From contig NZ_QPMK01000004.1 in assembly GCF_003344785.1 (NCBI RefSeq), positions 62,001 to 126,000 on the forward strand: a stretch of 64,000 nucleotides of DNA. The letters run 5' to 3'. The notes under the pieces were generated by a model, which was given only the letters and a program-made list of their open reading frames with translations, did no database searches and was not told the DNA's origin. This DNA comes from Thalassococcus profundi (GTDB taxonomy: Bacteria > Pseudomonadota > Alphaproteobacteria > Rhodobacterales > Rhodobacteraceae). A program made the translations under genes and the position numbers. Each line of letters opens with the position of its first letter. Position 1 is the stretch's first letter. This document shows positions 34,218 to 43,457 of this stretch, piece by piece.

Positions 34218-35888
34218 TCAGGCGGCGAGGCCCAGCTTGTAGACGTGGATTTCAAAGCTCGGGTGCATCTCTGCCCCGACCACGCCGGGCTTGTAGTGCC
34301 GGTAGAGCGAGCGCCAGTAGGGCTGGATGATCACCGCGTCGTCCTGCAGGATCTGTTCGATCTCGGCCATCACCTCGCGGCGGGCGTCGGCATCCGCGAT
34401 GGACATGGCGGCGTTGAGTTTCGAATCGAACTCGGGGTTGGCATAGCCCGCCTCGTTCCAGGCCTCGCCCGACCGGTAGGCCAGCGCCAGAACCTGCACG
34501 CCCAGCGGGCGGTGGTTCCATTCGGTGATCGACAGCGGGTACTTGGCCCAGTCGTTCCAGAAGGTCGAACCGGGCAGCACGGTGCGCCGCACGTTGATGC
34601 CCGCGTCGCGCATCATCGCCGCCGCCGCATCGCCGGTGTTCTTGGTGAACCCGTCGTCCAGCGTGATCAGCTCGTGTTCGAAATCGGCCATCCCGGCCTC
34701 TTCGAGCATCGGGACGGAGCCTTCGGGGTTGAGCTCGGTGCCGCCGATATCGGCGTATTCCGGGTGCACGGGGGCCACATGGTGGTTGTGGGCCTCGACA
34801 CCCAGGCCGGCATAGCCCAGTTCAAGGCAGATCTGGTTGTCGACCGCCATCTGCAGCGCCTTGCGGACCTTGAGGTCCGCATAGGGCGGCTTGTCGCCCA
34901 CCAGCGTCTGCTGGTTGAATCGCAGCACCACCGTGGCGCCGGTCACGACCTCGGACTTTTCCCAGCCGATGGCGTCGCCGATCTCGATGAACTCGTTGAC
35001 GTTCTGGTAGAGCATGTCGACTTCTTCGGATTCGATCGCCGCGATCCAGGCCGACGGGTCGGTGCCGTAATCGATGAACTCGATCCGGTCGAGCGTGGCG
35101 CCGCCGATGCCGTCGGCTTCGGCGCCCCACCAGGTGTGGTCGGTGTTCTTGACCAGCACGCCCTTGACCCCGACCTCGAGCATCTCGGGCAGGTAGGGAC
35201 CGGTACCGACGGGGTTGTCCAGCATCGTGTCGGGATTGTGCGAGCTGTGCACCACGGCGGCCGGGTAGTCGGCCATGCCCACGACGATCGAGATGTCGGG
35301 CGCGGGCAGCATCACCTTCACGGTCATGTCGTCGACCTTGGTCACGGCGCCTTCGATCAGTTTGTTGGTATCGGCGTCGATCAGCGTCGCCATGCGCCCG
35401 GCCATGGAGTTGCCCTCGACGTCCTTATCGCACCAGTATTCGAACATCCGAACAACGTCATCGGCGGTGAAGGCATCGCCGTTGTTCCAGGTCACGCCCT
35501 GACGCACGTTCAGGGTATATTCGGTCGCGTCGTCGTTGGTGTCCCAGCTTTCGATGAGCATCCCGCGCAGCGATCCGTCGCGGTTGTATTCGACCATGTA
35601 TTCCAGCCAGCCGCGGGTGAAATTGGAGATCTGCGTCCAGTCCATGGTGCGCGGATCCTTGACCGCGCGGACCTCCTGCTGAATGCGCAGCGTGCCGCCT
35701 TCCTGCGCCTGAGCCGCACCGCGGTCTGGTCCGGCCAGCCCGCCCAGAGCGTAGGCCGCCGTCGCCGTGACGCCAAGCGCCGTGACCCGGGTCAGGAATT
35801 CGCGACGGTCGATCTGACCCTTGCGCAGCTCGGCGGCGTACATTTCTGCGGCCGGGTGGACCCGGCCGGTTCTGGTCTGGTGCGTCAT
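34218..35888 (-). CDS. Periplasmic substrate-binding protein of the peptide ABC transporter (SBP family 5)
   Basis: A 556-aa extracytoplasmic binding protein, first gene of the transporter operon. The N-terminus carries a twin-arginine-like signal, [24 protein letters not shown] (about residues 26-48), so export is probably by Tat. The mature protein shows the family-5 pattern: [30 protein letters not shown]-type sequence near residue 120 and NPVGTGPYL near 210. ATG 35888 was chosen because GGGAGAGA precedes it. Ligands of this family include di- and oligopeptides, nickel, glutathione and opines; which applies here is unknown. Three phased direct repeats upstream (36049-36103) are probable operator sites. 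Confidence 0.92.
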   Translation of the reverse strand: MTHQTRTGRVHPAAEMYAAELRKGQIDRREFLTRVTALGVTATAAYALGGLAGPDRGAAQAQEGGTLRIQQEVRAVKDPRTMDWTQISNFTRGWLEYMVEYNRDGSLRGMLIESWDTNDDATEYTLNVRQGVTWNNGDAFTADDVVRMFEYWCDKDVEGNSMAGRMATLIDADTNKLIEGAVTKVDDMTVKVMLPAPDISIVVGMADYPAAVVHSSHNPDTMLDNPVGTGPYLPEMLEVGVKGVLVKNTDHTWWGAEADGIGGATLDRIEFIDYGTDPSAWIAAIESEEVDMLYQNVNEFIEIGDAIGWEKSEVVTGATVVLRFNQQTLVGDKPPYADLKVRKALQMAVDNQICLELGYAGLGVEAHNHHVAPVHPEYADIGGTELNPEGSVPMLEEAGMADFEHELITLDDGFTKNTGDAAAAMMRDAGINVRRTVLPGSTFWNDWAKYPLSITEWNHRPLGVQVLALAYRSGEAWNEAGYANPEFDSKLNAAMSIADADARREVMAEIEQILQDDAVIIQPYWRSLYRHYKPGVVGAEMHPSFEIHVYKLGLAA

Positions 35889-36255
35889 CGTTCTCTCCCT
35901 GTGACACATGGTCTTTATGTCTTTATTCAATCCGGTCGTGTGTGGCGGCCGCTGCATATCCTTGGAGCGTGCCGCCATGCCGAACTTTAGGTCATTCCGC
36001 ATGAGAATATGCATGGCGTCAACGACTTGTTTCGGCCATTTGGCCTCGAAAAGCGACATCGCCCCTCTTCAAAAGCGACATCCTCCTGCGACAAAAGCGA
36101 CATGACGCGCCGGATCGGGACAATTGAGCGCAGGCACCAACGTCCTTGCTGCGGTGCACAAGGCAGTGCCGCATCCGGCTGGTGCGGCGGTCAATTCCGG
36201 TCGATCGTCCGATTTTCTTCGTGGTGGGATCGCCGTGCTGCGCGCGGGGCAGGCG
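35889..36255. other. 367-bp regulatory region between AraC-type gene and peptide-transporter operon
   Basis: No gene was found. It contains three phased direct repeats (entered separately) and a moderately AT-rich stretch (about 35900-35945, containing TCTTTATGTCTTTATTCAAT) that could hold the promoter of the minus-strand operon. The stop of the AraC-type gene lies at its right edge. Confidence 0.6.
36049..36103. promoter_or_regulatory. Three direct repeats AAAAGCGACAT at exact 22-bp pitch, probable regulator-binding array
   Basis: AAAAGCGACAT occurs at 36049-36059, 36071-36081 and 36093-36103 with no mismatches. The 22-bp pitch equals two helical turns, placing the copies on one face of the DNA. 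The array is about 160 bp upstream of the binding-protein start and next to an AraC-family gene, matching the direct-repeat operators such activators use. The repeat sequence is observed; the assignment to that regulator is inferred. Confidence 0.75.
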
Positions 36256-37107
36256 TCAGGCGGGCCGCGCGGCGCCGAGCGCCGCCCGTCTCAGGCCCGA
36301 GGGCGTATGGCCGGTGTGGGTCTGGATGAAGCGGGTGAAGTAGGCCGGGCTGTGGAACCCGAGGCTCGCCGCCACCTCCTGGATCGACGGCTGTGGACGC
36401 GCCAGCAGCAGCCGTGCCTCGTAGAGCCGCCGTTCGGTCAGCATGTCGGCGGCGGTCTTGCCGCAGGCGGCGCGGCAGACGCGGCTCAGGTGGGTGGGCG
36501 TCACGTCCAGCGCCTCGGCATAGTCGGCCATGCTGCGGTCGCTACGGAAATCCCGCACCAGCAGCTGCGCGAAACGCACGGCCAGCCGGTGGCTCGCGGT
36601 TTCGCGCGGGGCGTCGATGGTGCCGGCCTGCTGCTGGCGGCGCAGCCAGACGGCGATCAGCCGCACATAGCCTTCGAGCGCATCCTGGATGAGCGGGCGG
36701 TTCTGCGAGATCTCGCGCTGCATCGCCTCGATGTGACCGGTGAGCTCTGCCTGGGCGAGGCCCTCGCGGATGCGCAGGTGCACCGGCTTCGTCGGCAGGC
36801 GACCGGTGAGACCCGGCGGGCTGTCCACGACCTGCGCCAGCCCCTGCGCGCCCAAGTCCAGTGCGAAGAGCGTCCCGGCGGGCACGAAGAGCGCGTTATG
36901 CGTGCCGATACCGCGCCGCACGCCGTTCAGCACCACGCGGCCCTGACCACGGGTGACCCAGATCAGCAGGTTGCGCGGCCGGTCGTGCAACTGCGTGATC
37001 TTCCATGTCGCGCCGCCGGTATAATGCGCCAGCGTCGCCGCATGGATATCACGCGGATCGGAATTGATCCGTCCGGGTTTCTGCAGGAATGCCGGTGGTG
37101 CGCTCAT
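36256..37107 (-). CDS. AraC family transcriptional regulator
   Basis: A 283-aa regulator. The N-terminal half (about 1-150) is a cupin-like sensing domain (e.g. [14 protein letters not shown]). The C-terminal AraC/XylS DNA-binding domain (about 180-275) has two helix-turn-helix units, the first around [25 protein letters not shown] and the second around [33 protein letters not shown], the classic family signature. It overlaps miaA by ATGA. It lies directly upstream of the peptide-transporter operon and is the likely regulator through the phased repeats at 36049-36103. Confidence 0.9.
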   Translation of the reverse strand: MSAPPAFLQKPGRINSDPRDIHAATLAHYTGGATWKITQLHDRPRNLLIWVTRGQGRVVLNGVRRGIGTHNALFVPAGTLFALDLGAQGLAQVVDSPPGLTGRLPTKPVHLRIREGLAQAELTGHIEAMQREISQNRPLIQDALEGYVRLIAVWLRRQQQAGTIDAPRETASHRLAVRFAQLLVRDFRSDRSMADYAEALDVTPTHLSRVCRAACGKTAADMLTERRLYEARLLLARPQPSIQEVAASLGFHSPAYFTRFIQTHTGHTPSGLRRAALGAARPA

Positions 37108-37991
37108 GCGGACAGATCCCCAGGTGTCAGCCACTGCCAGTCTTTCATCCGCGCACGAAACCACGTGCGCTGGCGTTTGGCAAATTGCCGGGTGGCGATG
37201 GTTGCGCGGTTTGCTGCCTGTTCGAGCGTGATCTCGCCCCTGAGATGGGCGATAAGCTCGGGCGCACCGATGGCCTTGGAGGACGGCGCGGCGGGGTCCC
37301 AGCCCGGCAGGTTGGCGCGCGCTTCGTCCAGTGCGCCCTGCGCCAGCATCTGGCCGAAGCGCCGTTCGATCCGCGGCGTCAGCCAGTCCTTTTCGGCCGC
37401 GACGACGAAGGCGTGGCAGCCGGCCAGCGGCAGGCGCGGGGCCGGGGTGTCGTCCTGCCAGTCCGCCAGCCCGCGTCCGGTGGTGCGCAGCACCTCCCAG
37501 GCGCGCTGCACCCGCATCGGGTTCAGCCGGTCGATCCGGGACAGCGTCTCGGGGTCCAGCGCCGCCAGCAGCGCGTCCAGCCCGTGGTCGCGCAACAGCG
37601 CATCGGCGTCTGCGCGCACCTCGGGCGGGGTCGGAGGGATTTGCGCCAGTCCCTCGGTCAGGGCGGTGAAATAGAGCCCGGTGCCACCGGTGATGATCGG
37701 CCGGCTGGAGCCGGTCAGCAGCGGTTCGAGATCGCGCAGCCAGGCGCCCACGGAATAGGCGGCGTCGCCCGGAACGTGCCCGTAAAGCGCATGGGGCGCG
37801 CGCGCCTCGTCCGCCGCCGAAGGCCGCGCCGTCAGCACCCGCCAGTTGGCATAGACCTGGATCGCATCGGCATTGACCACGGTGCCGCCCTGCGTCTCGG
37901 CGATGCGCAGCGCCAGTTCGGACTTGCCGCTGGCGGTTGGGCCGGCGATCAGCACCGGGCGGTCGGGGTCGATCCGGGACAGCGGGGTCAT
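37104..37991 (-). CDS. miaA: tRNA dimethylallyltransferase
   Basis: A 295-aa enzyme that transfers a dimethylallyl group to A37 of tRNAs reading U-starting codons. The P-loop [12 protein letters not shown], the DAIQVYANW segment (the family's conserved D-x-x-Q-x-Y) and [10 protein letters not shown] are diagnostic. Downstream are RRTxRAWEVL-type ([13 protein letters not shown]) and the C-terminal [12 protein letters not shown] motif. ATG 37991 is preferred; a longer start at 38045 has no Shine-Dalgarno sequence. It is divergent from pyrH and coupled to the AraC-type gene. Confidence 0.94.
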   Translation of the reverse strand: MTPLSRIDPDRPVLIAGPTASGKSELALRIAETQGGTVVNADAIQVYANWRVLTARPSAADEARAPHALYGHVPGDAAYSVGAWLRDLEPLLTGSSRPIITGGTGLYFTALTEGLAQIPPTPPEVRADADALLRDHGLDALLAALDPETLSRIDRLNPMRVQRAWEVLRTTGRGLADWQDDTPAPRLPLAGCHAFVVAAEKDWLTPRIERRFGQMLAQGALDEARANLPGWDPAAPSSKAIGAPELIAHLRGEITLEQAANRATIATRQFAKRQRTWFRARMKDWQWLTPGDLSA

Positions 37992-38110
37992 GCGGAGCCT
38001 TTCGGCGAAACCGGGCCGGCGGGCGGCAAGCGGCCCGCGCGGCATTGCAGTGGCGCCGGTTTTGCGACATTGAAGAGCGGAATTCCAGAGCCTGCGAAAC
38101 GGAGCCCCTC

Positions 38111-38842
38111 ATGTCCGAGACCGATCCCTCGAAAACCGCCTTCAAACGCGTGCTTCTGAAGATTTCCGGCGAGGCGCTGATGGGCGACCAGGGCTACGGC
38201 CTGCACCCGCCCACGGTCGAGCGCATCGCCCGCGAGGTCAAGAGCGTGCACGACATGGGCGTCGAGATCTGCATGGTCATCGGCGGCGGCAACATCTTCC
38301 GCGGTTTGCAGGGGTCGGCGCAAGGCATGGAGCGCACCACCGCCGATTACATGGGCATGCTCGCCACGGTGATGAACGCGTTGGCGATGCAGGCCGCCTT
38401 GGAAGGCCTCGGCATCCACACGCGCACCATCAGCGCCATTCCGATGGACCAGGTCTGCGAACCCTACATCCGCCGCCGCGCCGTGCGGCACCTGGAGAAA
38501 AAGCGCGTCTGCATTTTCGCCGCCGGCACCGGTAACCCTTATTTTACCACCGACACCGCCGCGACGCTGCGCGCCAACGAGATGGTCTGCGAGGCGATCT
38601 TCAAGGGCACCAAGGTCGACGGCGTCTACGACATGGACCCGATGAAGCACGCCGAGGCCAAACGCTACGACCGGATTTCCTACGACGACGTTCTGCAGAA
38701 GAACCTCAAGGTCATGGACGCCAGCGCCATCGCTCTGGCGCGCGACAACAACCTGCCGATCATCGTCTTCTCACTGGACGAACCGGGCGGGTTCAAGGGC
38801 ATCCTCGCGGGAGAGGGGACCTATACCCGCGTCGGCGCGTGA
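38111..38842 (+). CDS. pyrH: UMP kinase
   Basis: A 243-aa hexameric bacterial UMP kinase of the amino-acid kinase family, making UDP from UMP and [14 protein letters not shown] is the N-terminal phosphate-binding motif, [11 protein letters not shown] follows, then [12 protein letters not shown] (the UMP-binding segment) and [12 protein letters not shown]. The ATG at 38111 fits homologues, which start with a short MSxT-type extension. It is normally followed by frr; here a Hint-domain gene intervenes. Confidence 0.96.
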   Translation: MSETDPSKTAFKRVLLKISGEALMGDQGYGLHPPTVERIAREVKSVHDMGVEICMVIGGGNIFRGLQGSAQGMERTTADYMGMLATVMNALAMQAALEGLGIHTRTISAIPMDQVCEPYIRRRAVRHLEKKRVCIFAAGTGNPYFTTDTAATLRANEMVCEAIFKGTKVDGVYDMDPMKHAEAKRYDRISYDDVLQKNLKVMDASAIALARDNNLPIIVFSLDEPGGFKGILAGEGTYTRVGA

Positions 38843-38933
38843 GCCGCGCGCCCCGGCGCGGCGGGTTTTCAGGAAATCTTGATACATTCGTGGCAAGGCG
38901 GACGCTGGGCTTTCTCAGGGAAACGCGCGTGCC

Positions 38934-40040
38934 ATGGCCAATGTCGGCGTCATCTACATCGGGACCTTCCTGTCCGCGGACACGGATGAAGGCAACTGGA
39001 CCAACGAAAACGACGGGGTCTTTGCCGGAACCCACGGCAAGACCGCTTTGCGATCGCTGCGCATCGACGTGACCACACCGCAAGGCGATGGCGTGGCCTA
39101 TGACGACGACCTGGGGCAGTCCGCCAGCCAGATCACCTATGACCTCGGCGGCGGTCCGGTCACGGCGCTGCAGGATTCGGTGGCATCCTACACGGTCGAT
39201 ATCCTGCTGGGCGACGGCAGCACACTGTCGACGGTCGTCAACGTCATCCAATTGACCGACGGTGCAACCTTCATCAACGAAAACAGCGGTGGCGTGGTGC
39301 TGGACGGACTGAACATCCAGTCGATCACGCTCGGCACTGTGGTGCAGGACGACGCAAGCGGGTGGTTCACCGCCCGCAGCGTCGATGGCGCGCAGGTGGT
39401 CTGTTTCGGCCGCGGCACGCGCATCAGCGTCCCGGGCGGCACCGCGCGGGTCGAGGCGTTGCGCCCCGGAGATCTGGTCGAGACCTTGGATATGGGCGCG
39501 CAGCCGGTGATCTGGGCCGCGCGGACGCGCGCCGCCGGCTTCGGCGCCACCGCGCCGGTGCGCATTGCCGCCGGCGCGCTCGGCTCCGGTCTGCCGCGGT
39601 CACCGCTGGTGGTGTCGCCGCAGCACCGCATCCTGCTCAGGTCGCCGATCGTGCAACGGGTGGTGGGCCATGGCGAAGCGTTCGTGGCGGCGAAATGGCT
39701 CTGCGGGCTGCCGGGGATCGTGCGCGCGCCGGACTTCGCTCCGGTCAGCTACCATCACGTCCTACTGGCCCGGCACGCGGTGCTGCTGGCCGAAGGCGCT
39801 CCGGCCGAAAGTTTCTTTCCCGGCCCGGCAAGCATCGGCGCCCTGTCGACGCGGGACGCCGCGGACCTGCTGGGCATCCTCGACCGCCTCGGGGCGCCGC
39901 TCGCGCTTTGCCGCGTGGTGGTGCCGAAGGGCCGCCGGTCGGAACTGGTTGCGCGTCATGCACGCAACGGCCAGCCGCTGCTGCGGTCCCCGCCGGTGCC
40001 GGTTCGGCACCGGCTTCTGCGCGGGCTTCAGGTGCCGTGA
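38934..40040 (+). CDS. Hint-domain protein (368 aa)
   Basis: An N-terminal beta-rich domain (about 1-150, with LGDGSTLSTVVNVIQLTDG) precedes a Hint_2-type domain starting at C157 (VVCFGRGTRISVPGG). The Hint domain includes VEALRPGDLVETLDMG and SPQHRILLRSP with the conserved His. A tail with VRHRLLRGLQ ends the protein. It resembles the Hint part of the protein at 5387 but lacks RTX repeats, so any secretion route is unclear. Such proteins are common in Rhodobacterales and poorly characterised. It sits between pyrH and frr, which are usually adjacent, and follows pyrH by 91 bp. The last ~130 bp before frr show no other gene. Confidence 0.85.
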   Translation: MANVGVIYIGTFLSADTDEGNWTNENDGVFAGTHGKTALRSLRIDVTTPQGDGVAYDDDLGQSASQITYDLGGGPVTALQDSVASYTVDILLGDGSTLSTVVNVIQLTDGATFINENSGGVVLDGLNIQSITLGTVVQDDASGWFTARSVDGAQVVCFGRGTRISVPGGTARVEALRPGDLVETLDMGAQPVIWAARTRAAGFGATAPVRIAAGALGSGLPRSPLVVSPQHRILLRSPIVQRVVGHGEAFVAAKWLCGLPGIVRAPDFAPVSYHHVLLARHAVLLAEGAPAESFFPGPASIGALSTRDAADLLGILDRLGAPLALCRVVVPKGRRSELVARHARNGQPLLRSPPVPVRHRLLRGLQVP

Positions 40041-40175
40041 CCGGTCCGCGCCGTCGGCTTGGCGCGCTTTGGCGGCAGGACGCGTCCCGGTACGGAATTG
40101 CAGCCCCGGTCTGTACTTGGCCTTTGACCTGCACTAAACCCGTGCAAAACGGAAACTGCCGGAGTGACAGAGCAG

Positions 40176-40739
40176 ATGGCTGACGATTTCGAACTCGACA
40201 CCGACGACCTCACGCGACGCATGGATGGGGCCATTGCCAACCTGCGCACCGAATTCGCCTCTCTGCGCACCGGGCGCGCCTCGGCATCGATGCTGGAGCC
40301 GGTGATGGTCGATGCCTACGGTGCCATGACACCGATCAACCAGGTCGGCACGGTCAACGTCCCCGAGCCGCGCATGGTCACCGTCAACGTCTGGGACAAG
40401 GGCCTGGTGGGCAAGGTCGAAAAGGCGATCCGCGAAAGCGGCCTGGGCATCAACCCGCAGCTCAACGGCACGATCATCATGCTGCCGATTCCCGAACTCA
40501 ACGAGGAACGCCGCCGCGAGCTGACCAAGGTCGCGGGCCATTATGCCGAGAACGCCCGCGTCAGCATCCGCAATCTGCGCCGCGACGGCATGGATCAGAT
40601 CAAGAAGGCCAAGGCCGACGGCCTTAGCGAGGACGACCAGAAGTTCTGGGAAAACGAGGTGCAGGAGCTGACCAACACCTACATCGCCAAGGTCGACCAG
40701 GCTCTGGAGACCAAGCAAGAAGAAATCATGCAGGTCTGA
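40176..40739 (+). CDS. frr: Ribosome recycling factor
   Basis: A 187-aa protein (the normal length) that, with EF-G, splits post-termination ribosomes. The core motifs [41 protein letters not shown] and the C-terminal [15 protein letters not shown] helix match the family. ATG 40176 is preferred over an in-frame GTG at 40164, since it gives the family length and has GGAG upstream at 40161. It is followed 28 bp later by uppS. Confidence 0.96.
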   Translation: MADDFELDTDDLTRRMDGAIANLRTEFASLRTGRASASMLEPVMVDAYGAMTPINQVGTVNVPEPRMVTVNVWDKGLVGKVEKAIRESGLGINPQLNGTIIMLPIPELNEERRRELTKVAGHYAENARVSIRNLRRDGMDQIKKAKADGLSEDDQKFWENEVQELTNTYIAKVDQALETKQEEIMQV

Positions 40740-40767
40740 GCGGATTTTGCGAGCGAAAGGCGCCGGT

Positions 40768-41493
40768 ATGGCCCAGACAGGACGCAATGGCCCGGGACCC
40801 CGGCACGTGGCGATCATCATGGACGGCAACGGCCGATGGGCCACCCAGCGCGGCCGTCCCCGGCTTTTCGGTCACCACGCCGGCGCCCGCCGCGTGCGCG
40901 AGATCGTCGAGGCCTGTCCGGCCCTCAACGTCGACTACCTGACCATCTTTGCCTTCTCGACCGAGAACTGGAAACGCACCCAGGTCGAGGTGGCGGGGCT
41001 CATGAGCCTGTTCCGGCGCTACATCTTCAAGGAGATGCAGGATTTCGTGAAGGAAAACGTCCGGGTGCGGTTCATCGGCGACCGGGTGAAGCTGGACCGC
41101 AAGCTGATCGGCCTGATGGACGAGGCCGAGGCGATGACCGCCCATTGCACCGGCACCAACCTCACCATCGCGCTGAATTACGGCGGCCGCGACGAGGTGG
41201 CGCGCGCCACCAAGCGGCTGGCCGAGGACGTGGCCAAGGGCCGGCTGAAACCCGAGGATGTGGATGAAGAAACGCTGCCAAAGTACCTGGATACCTGCGT
41301 TTTGCCCGATCCGGACCTGGTGATCCGCACCAGCGGGGAGGCGCGGATCTCGAATTTCCTGCTGTGGCAGTCAGCCTATTCGGAATACGAGTTCATCGAC
41401 ACGCTCTGGCCGGATTTCACCGCCGAGGAATTCGCCCGCCTCACCGGGTCCTACGGCTTGCGCGACCGCCGCTACGGCGCGGTGACCGCATGA
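40768..41493 (+). CDS. uppS: Undecaprenyl diphosphate synthase
   Basis: A 241-aa cis-prenyltransferase that makes the C55 carrier lipid for peptidoglycan and lipopolysaccharide synthesis. The catalytic motif MDGNGRWA contains Asp19. FAFSTENWKR and the C-terminal IRTSGEARISNFLLWQSAYSE segment are typical. The ATG at 40768 matches homologues; an in-frame start at 40747 is possible. The stop overlaps the cdsA start as ATGA. Confidence 0.96.
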   Translation: MAQTGRNGPGPRHVAIIMDGNGRWATQRGRPRLFGHHAGARRVREIVEACPALNVDYLTIFAFSTENWKRTQVEVAGLMSLFRRYIFKEMQDFVKENVRVRFIGDRVKLDRKLIGLMDEAEAMTAHCTGTNLTIALNYGGRDEVARATKRLAEDVAKGRLKPEDVDEETLPKYLDTCVLPDPDLVIRTSGEARISNFLLWQSAYSEYEFIDTLWPDFTAEEFARLTGSYGLRDRRYGAVTA

Positions 41494-42278
41494 CGGCGTC
41501 GCGCTGGGACGACCTGACCCCGCGCCTGATCTCGGGCGCGCTGATGGTCGGCATCGGGATGCTGGGCGTCTGGCTGGGCGGGCTGTGGTTTCACGGGCTG
41601 GTGGTCATCATCAGCGCAATCATGGTCTGGGAACTCGTGGGCATGCTGGATGCCGCACGGTCCAAGGCGCCGCTGGTGCTTGCGCTGATCGCCGGGGCAT
41701 GCCTTGCCGTGGCGATCGAGGTGCCGATCTCCTTCGCGCTGCCGCTGCTGCTGTTCCCCTCCATGGCCGGTTTCGGCCGGATGGAGCAGGGCGGCGTGCG
41801 CTACGCGGTCTTTACCGCGTCGATCATGCTCGCGGGCTACGGGATGATGGCGCTGCGCGACGATTTCGGCCTGGTCTGGATGGCCTGGCTGGTGTCGGTC
41901 GTGGTGGTCACCGACATCGCGGGCTATTTCGCCGGGCGTACCATCGGCGGGCCGAAGTTCTGGCCCCGCGTCAGCCCGAAAAAGACCTGGGCGGGCACCG
42001 TCGCGGGCTGGGTCGGGGCGGCGCTGGTGGGGCTGGGCTTTGCCGCCGCGACCACCGCGGGCAGTGGGCTCATGGGCATCAGCATCGCGGTCGCCATGGC
42101 CAGCCAGATCGGCGACATCGCCGAAAGCGCGGTCAAGCGCAAGGCCGAGGTCAAGGACAGCTCTAACCTCATTCCCGGCCATGGCGGTCTTCTGGATCGC
42201 TTCGACGGGATGCTGGGCGCAGCCCTCTTCATCCTGTTCGTGGGGCAGCTGGTGGGGCTGCCGACCGCCACGCCATGA
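41490..42278 (+). CDS. cdsA: Phosphatidate cytidylyltransferase
   Basis: A 262-aa polytopic inner-membrane enzyme making CDP-diacylglycerol. The C-terminal signature is intact: SQIGDIAESAVKRKAEVKDSSNLIPGHGGLLDRFDG matches the CdsA pattern of Asp and Lys residues and GHGG. Multiple hydrophobic helices precede it. It is coupled on both sides: ATGA with uppS and ATGA with dxr. Confidence 0.95.
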   Translation: MTASRWDDLTPRLISGALMVGIGMLGVWLGGLWFHGLVVIISAIMVWELVGMLDAARSKAPLVLALIAGACLAVAIEVPISFALPLLLFPSMAGFGRMEQGGVRYAVFTASIMLAGYGMMALRDDFGLVWMAWLVSVVVVTDIAGYFAGRTIGGPKFWPRVSPKKTWAGTVAGWVGAALVGLGFAAATTAGSGLMGISIAVAMASQIGDIAESAVKRKAEVKDSSNLIPGHGGLLDRFDGMLGAALFILFVGQLVGLPTATP

Positions 42279-43453
42279 CGCGGCGCGTGTCGATCCTGGG
42301 TGCGACCGGGTCCATCGGGCAGAACACCATCGACCTCATCGCCCGCGACCCGGACGCCTACGCGGTCGTGGCGCTCACCGGCGGCAACAACATCGCACGA
42401 CTGGCGGCCGATGCGATCCGGCTGAAGGCGCAGGTCGCCGTCACCGCGCATGACAGCTGCCTGGAGCCGCTGCGCGCCGCGCTGGCCGGCACCGGCATCG
42501 AGGCCGCGGCGGGGGCAGAGGCGATCTGCGAGGCGGCCGCCCGTCCCGCCGACTGGGTGATGTCGGCCATCGTCGGCGCTGCCGGGCTCGCGCCCGGCCT
42601 GAAGGTGCTGGAGCAGGGGGCGGCGCTGGCGCTTGCCAACAAGGAATCGATGGTCTGCGCCGGGCCGCTGGTCATGGCCACGGCCCGCAAACACGGCGGC
42701 ACGGTCCTGCCCGTGGACAGCGAACATTCGGCGGTGTTCCAGGCGCTCATCGGCGAGGAAATGTCGGCAGTCGAACGGGTGATCATCACCGCGAGCGGCG
42801 GCGCCTTCCGCGACTGGCCGCTGGAACAGCTTCGCAACGCCACGCCCGCCCAGGCCGCGACCCATCCCAACTGGGTCATGGGCCAGCGCATCACCATCGA
42901 CAGCGCGTCGATGTTCAACAAGGCGCTGGAACTGATCGAAACCCGCGAATTCTTCGGGCTGGAGCCGGGGCAGATCGAGGCGGTGGTGCATCCCGAATCG
43001 CTGATCCACGCGCTGGTGGGCTTCCGCGACGGCGCGCTCATGGCTCACGTGGGGCCAAGCGACATGCGCCACGCCATCGGCTTTGCGCTGCATTATCCTG
43101 AACGCCGCGACCTGCCGGTGGAGCGGCTGGACCTCGTGCGGATCGGCCAGCTCAGCTTTCGCGCGCCGGACGAGACGCGCTGGCCGGCGCTGCGGCTGGC
43201 GCGCGAGGTGATGGCGGCGGGCGGGCTGGCGGGCGCGGTCTTCAACGCGGCGAAGGAGCGCAGCCTCGACGCCTTCATCGCCGGACGGCTCGGGTTCCTG
43301 CAGATGGCCGAGGTTGTCGAAGAGGTTCTGACTATGCAATCGGCTCAGAATGGTCTCATTGATGCCGAAGTTTCACTTGATAACGTGTTGGCCGCGGACC
43401 ATTTCGCACGTAAGACCGCGGACAAGCTGATTGAACGCGCACCAAGAGGTTGA
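42275..43453 (+). CDS. dxr: 1-deoxy-D-xylulose 5-phosphate reductoisomerase
   Basis: A 392-aa NADPH- and metal-dependent enzyme, the committed step of the MEP isoprenoid pathway. The NADPH motif GATGSIGQNT is at 9-18; LANKESMVCAGPLV and VLPVDSEHSAVFQ carry substrate- and metal-binding residues; TASGGAFRDW is the flexible loop region. It shares a transcription unit with uppS, a downstream user of isoprenoids. It ends 4 bp before the rseP start. Confidence 0.96.
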   Translation: MTRRVSILGATGSIGQNTIDLIARDPDAYAVVALTGGNNIARLAADAIRLKAQVAVTAHDSCLEPLRAALAGTGIEAAAGAEAICEAAARPADWVMSAIVGAAGLAPGLKVLEQGAALALANKESMVCAGPLVMATARKHGGTVLPVDSEHSAVFQALIGEEMSAVERVIITASGGAFRDWPLEQLRNATPAQAATHPNWVMGQRITIDSASMFNKALELIETREFFGLEPGQIEAVVHPESLIHALVGFRDGALMAHVGPSDMRHAIGFALHYPERRDLPVERLDLVRIGQLSFRAPDETRWPALRLAREVMAAGGLAGAVFNAAKERSLDAFIAGRLGFLQMAEVVEEVLTMQSAQNGLIDAEVSLDNVLAADHFARKTADKLIERAPRG

Positions 43454-43457
43454 GCAT

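Noticed and set aside
36049-36103. The three short direct repeats considered as a CRISPR array
   Set aside because: Repeats are only 11 bp with 11-bp spacers, far below CRISPR dimensions, and no cas genes are present.
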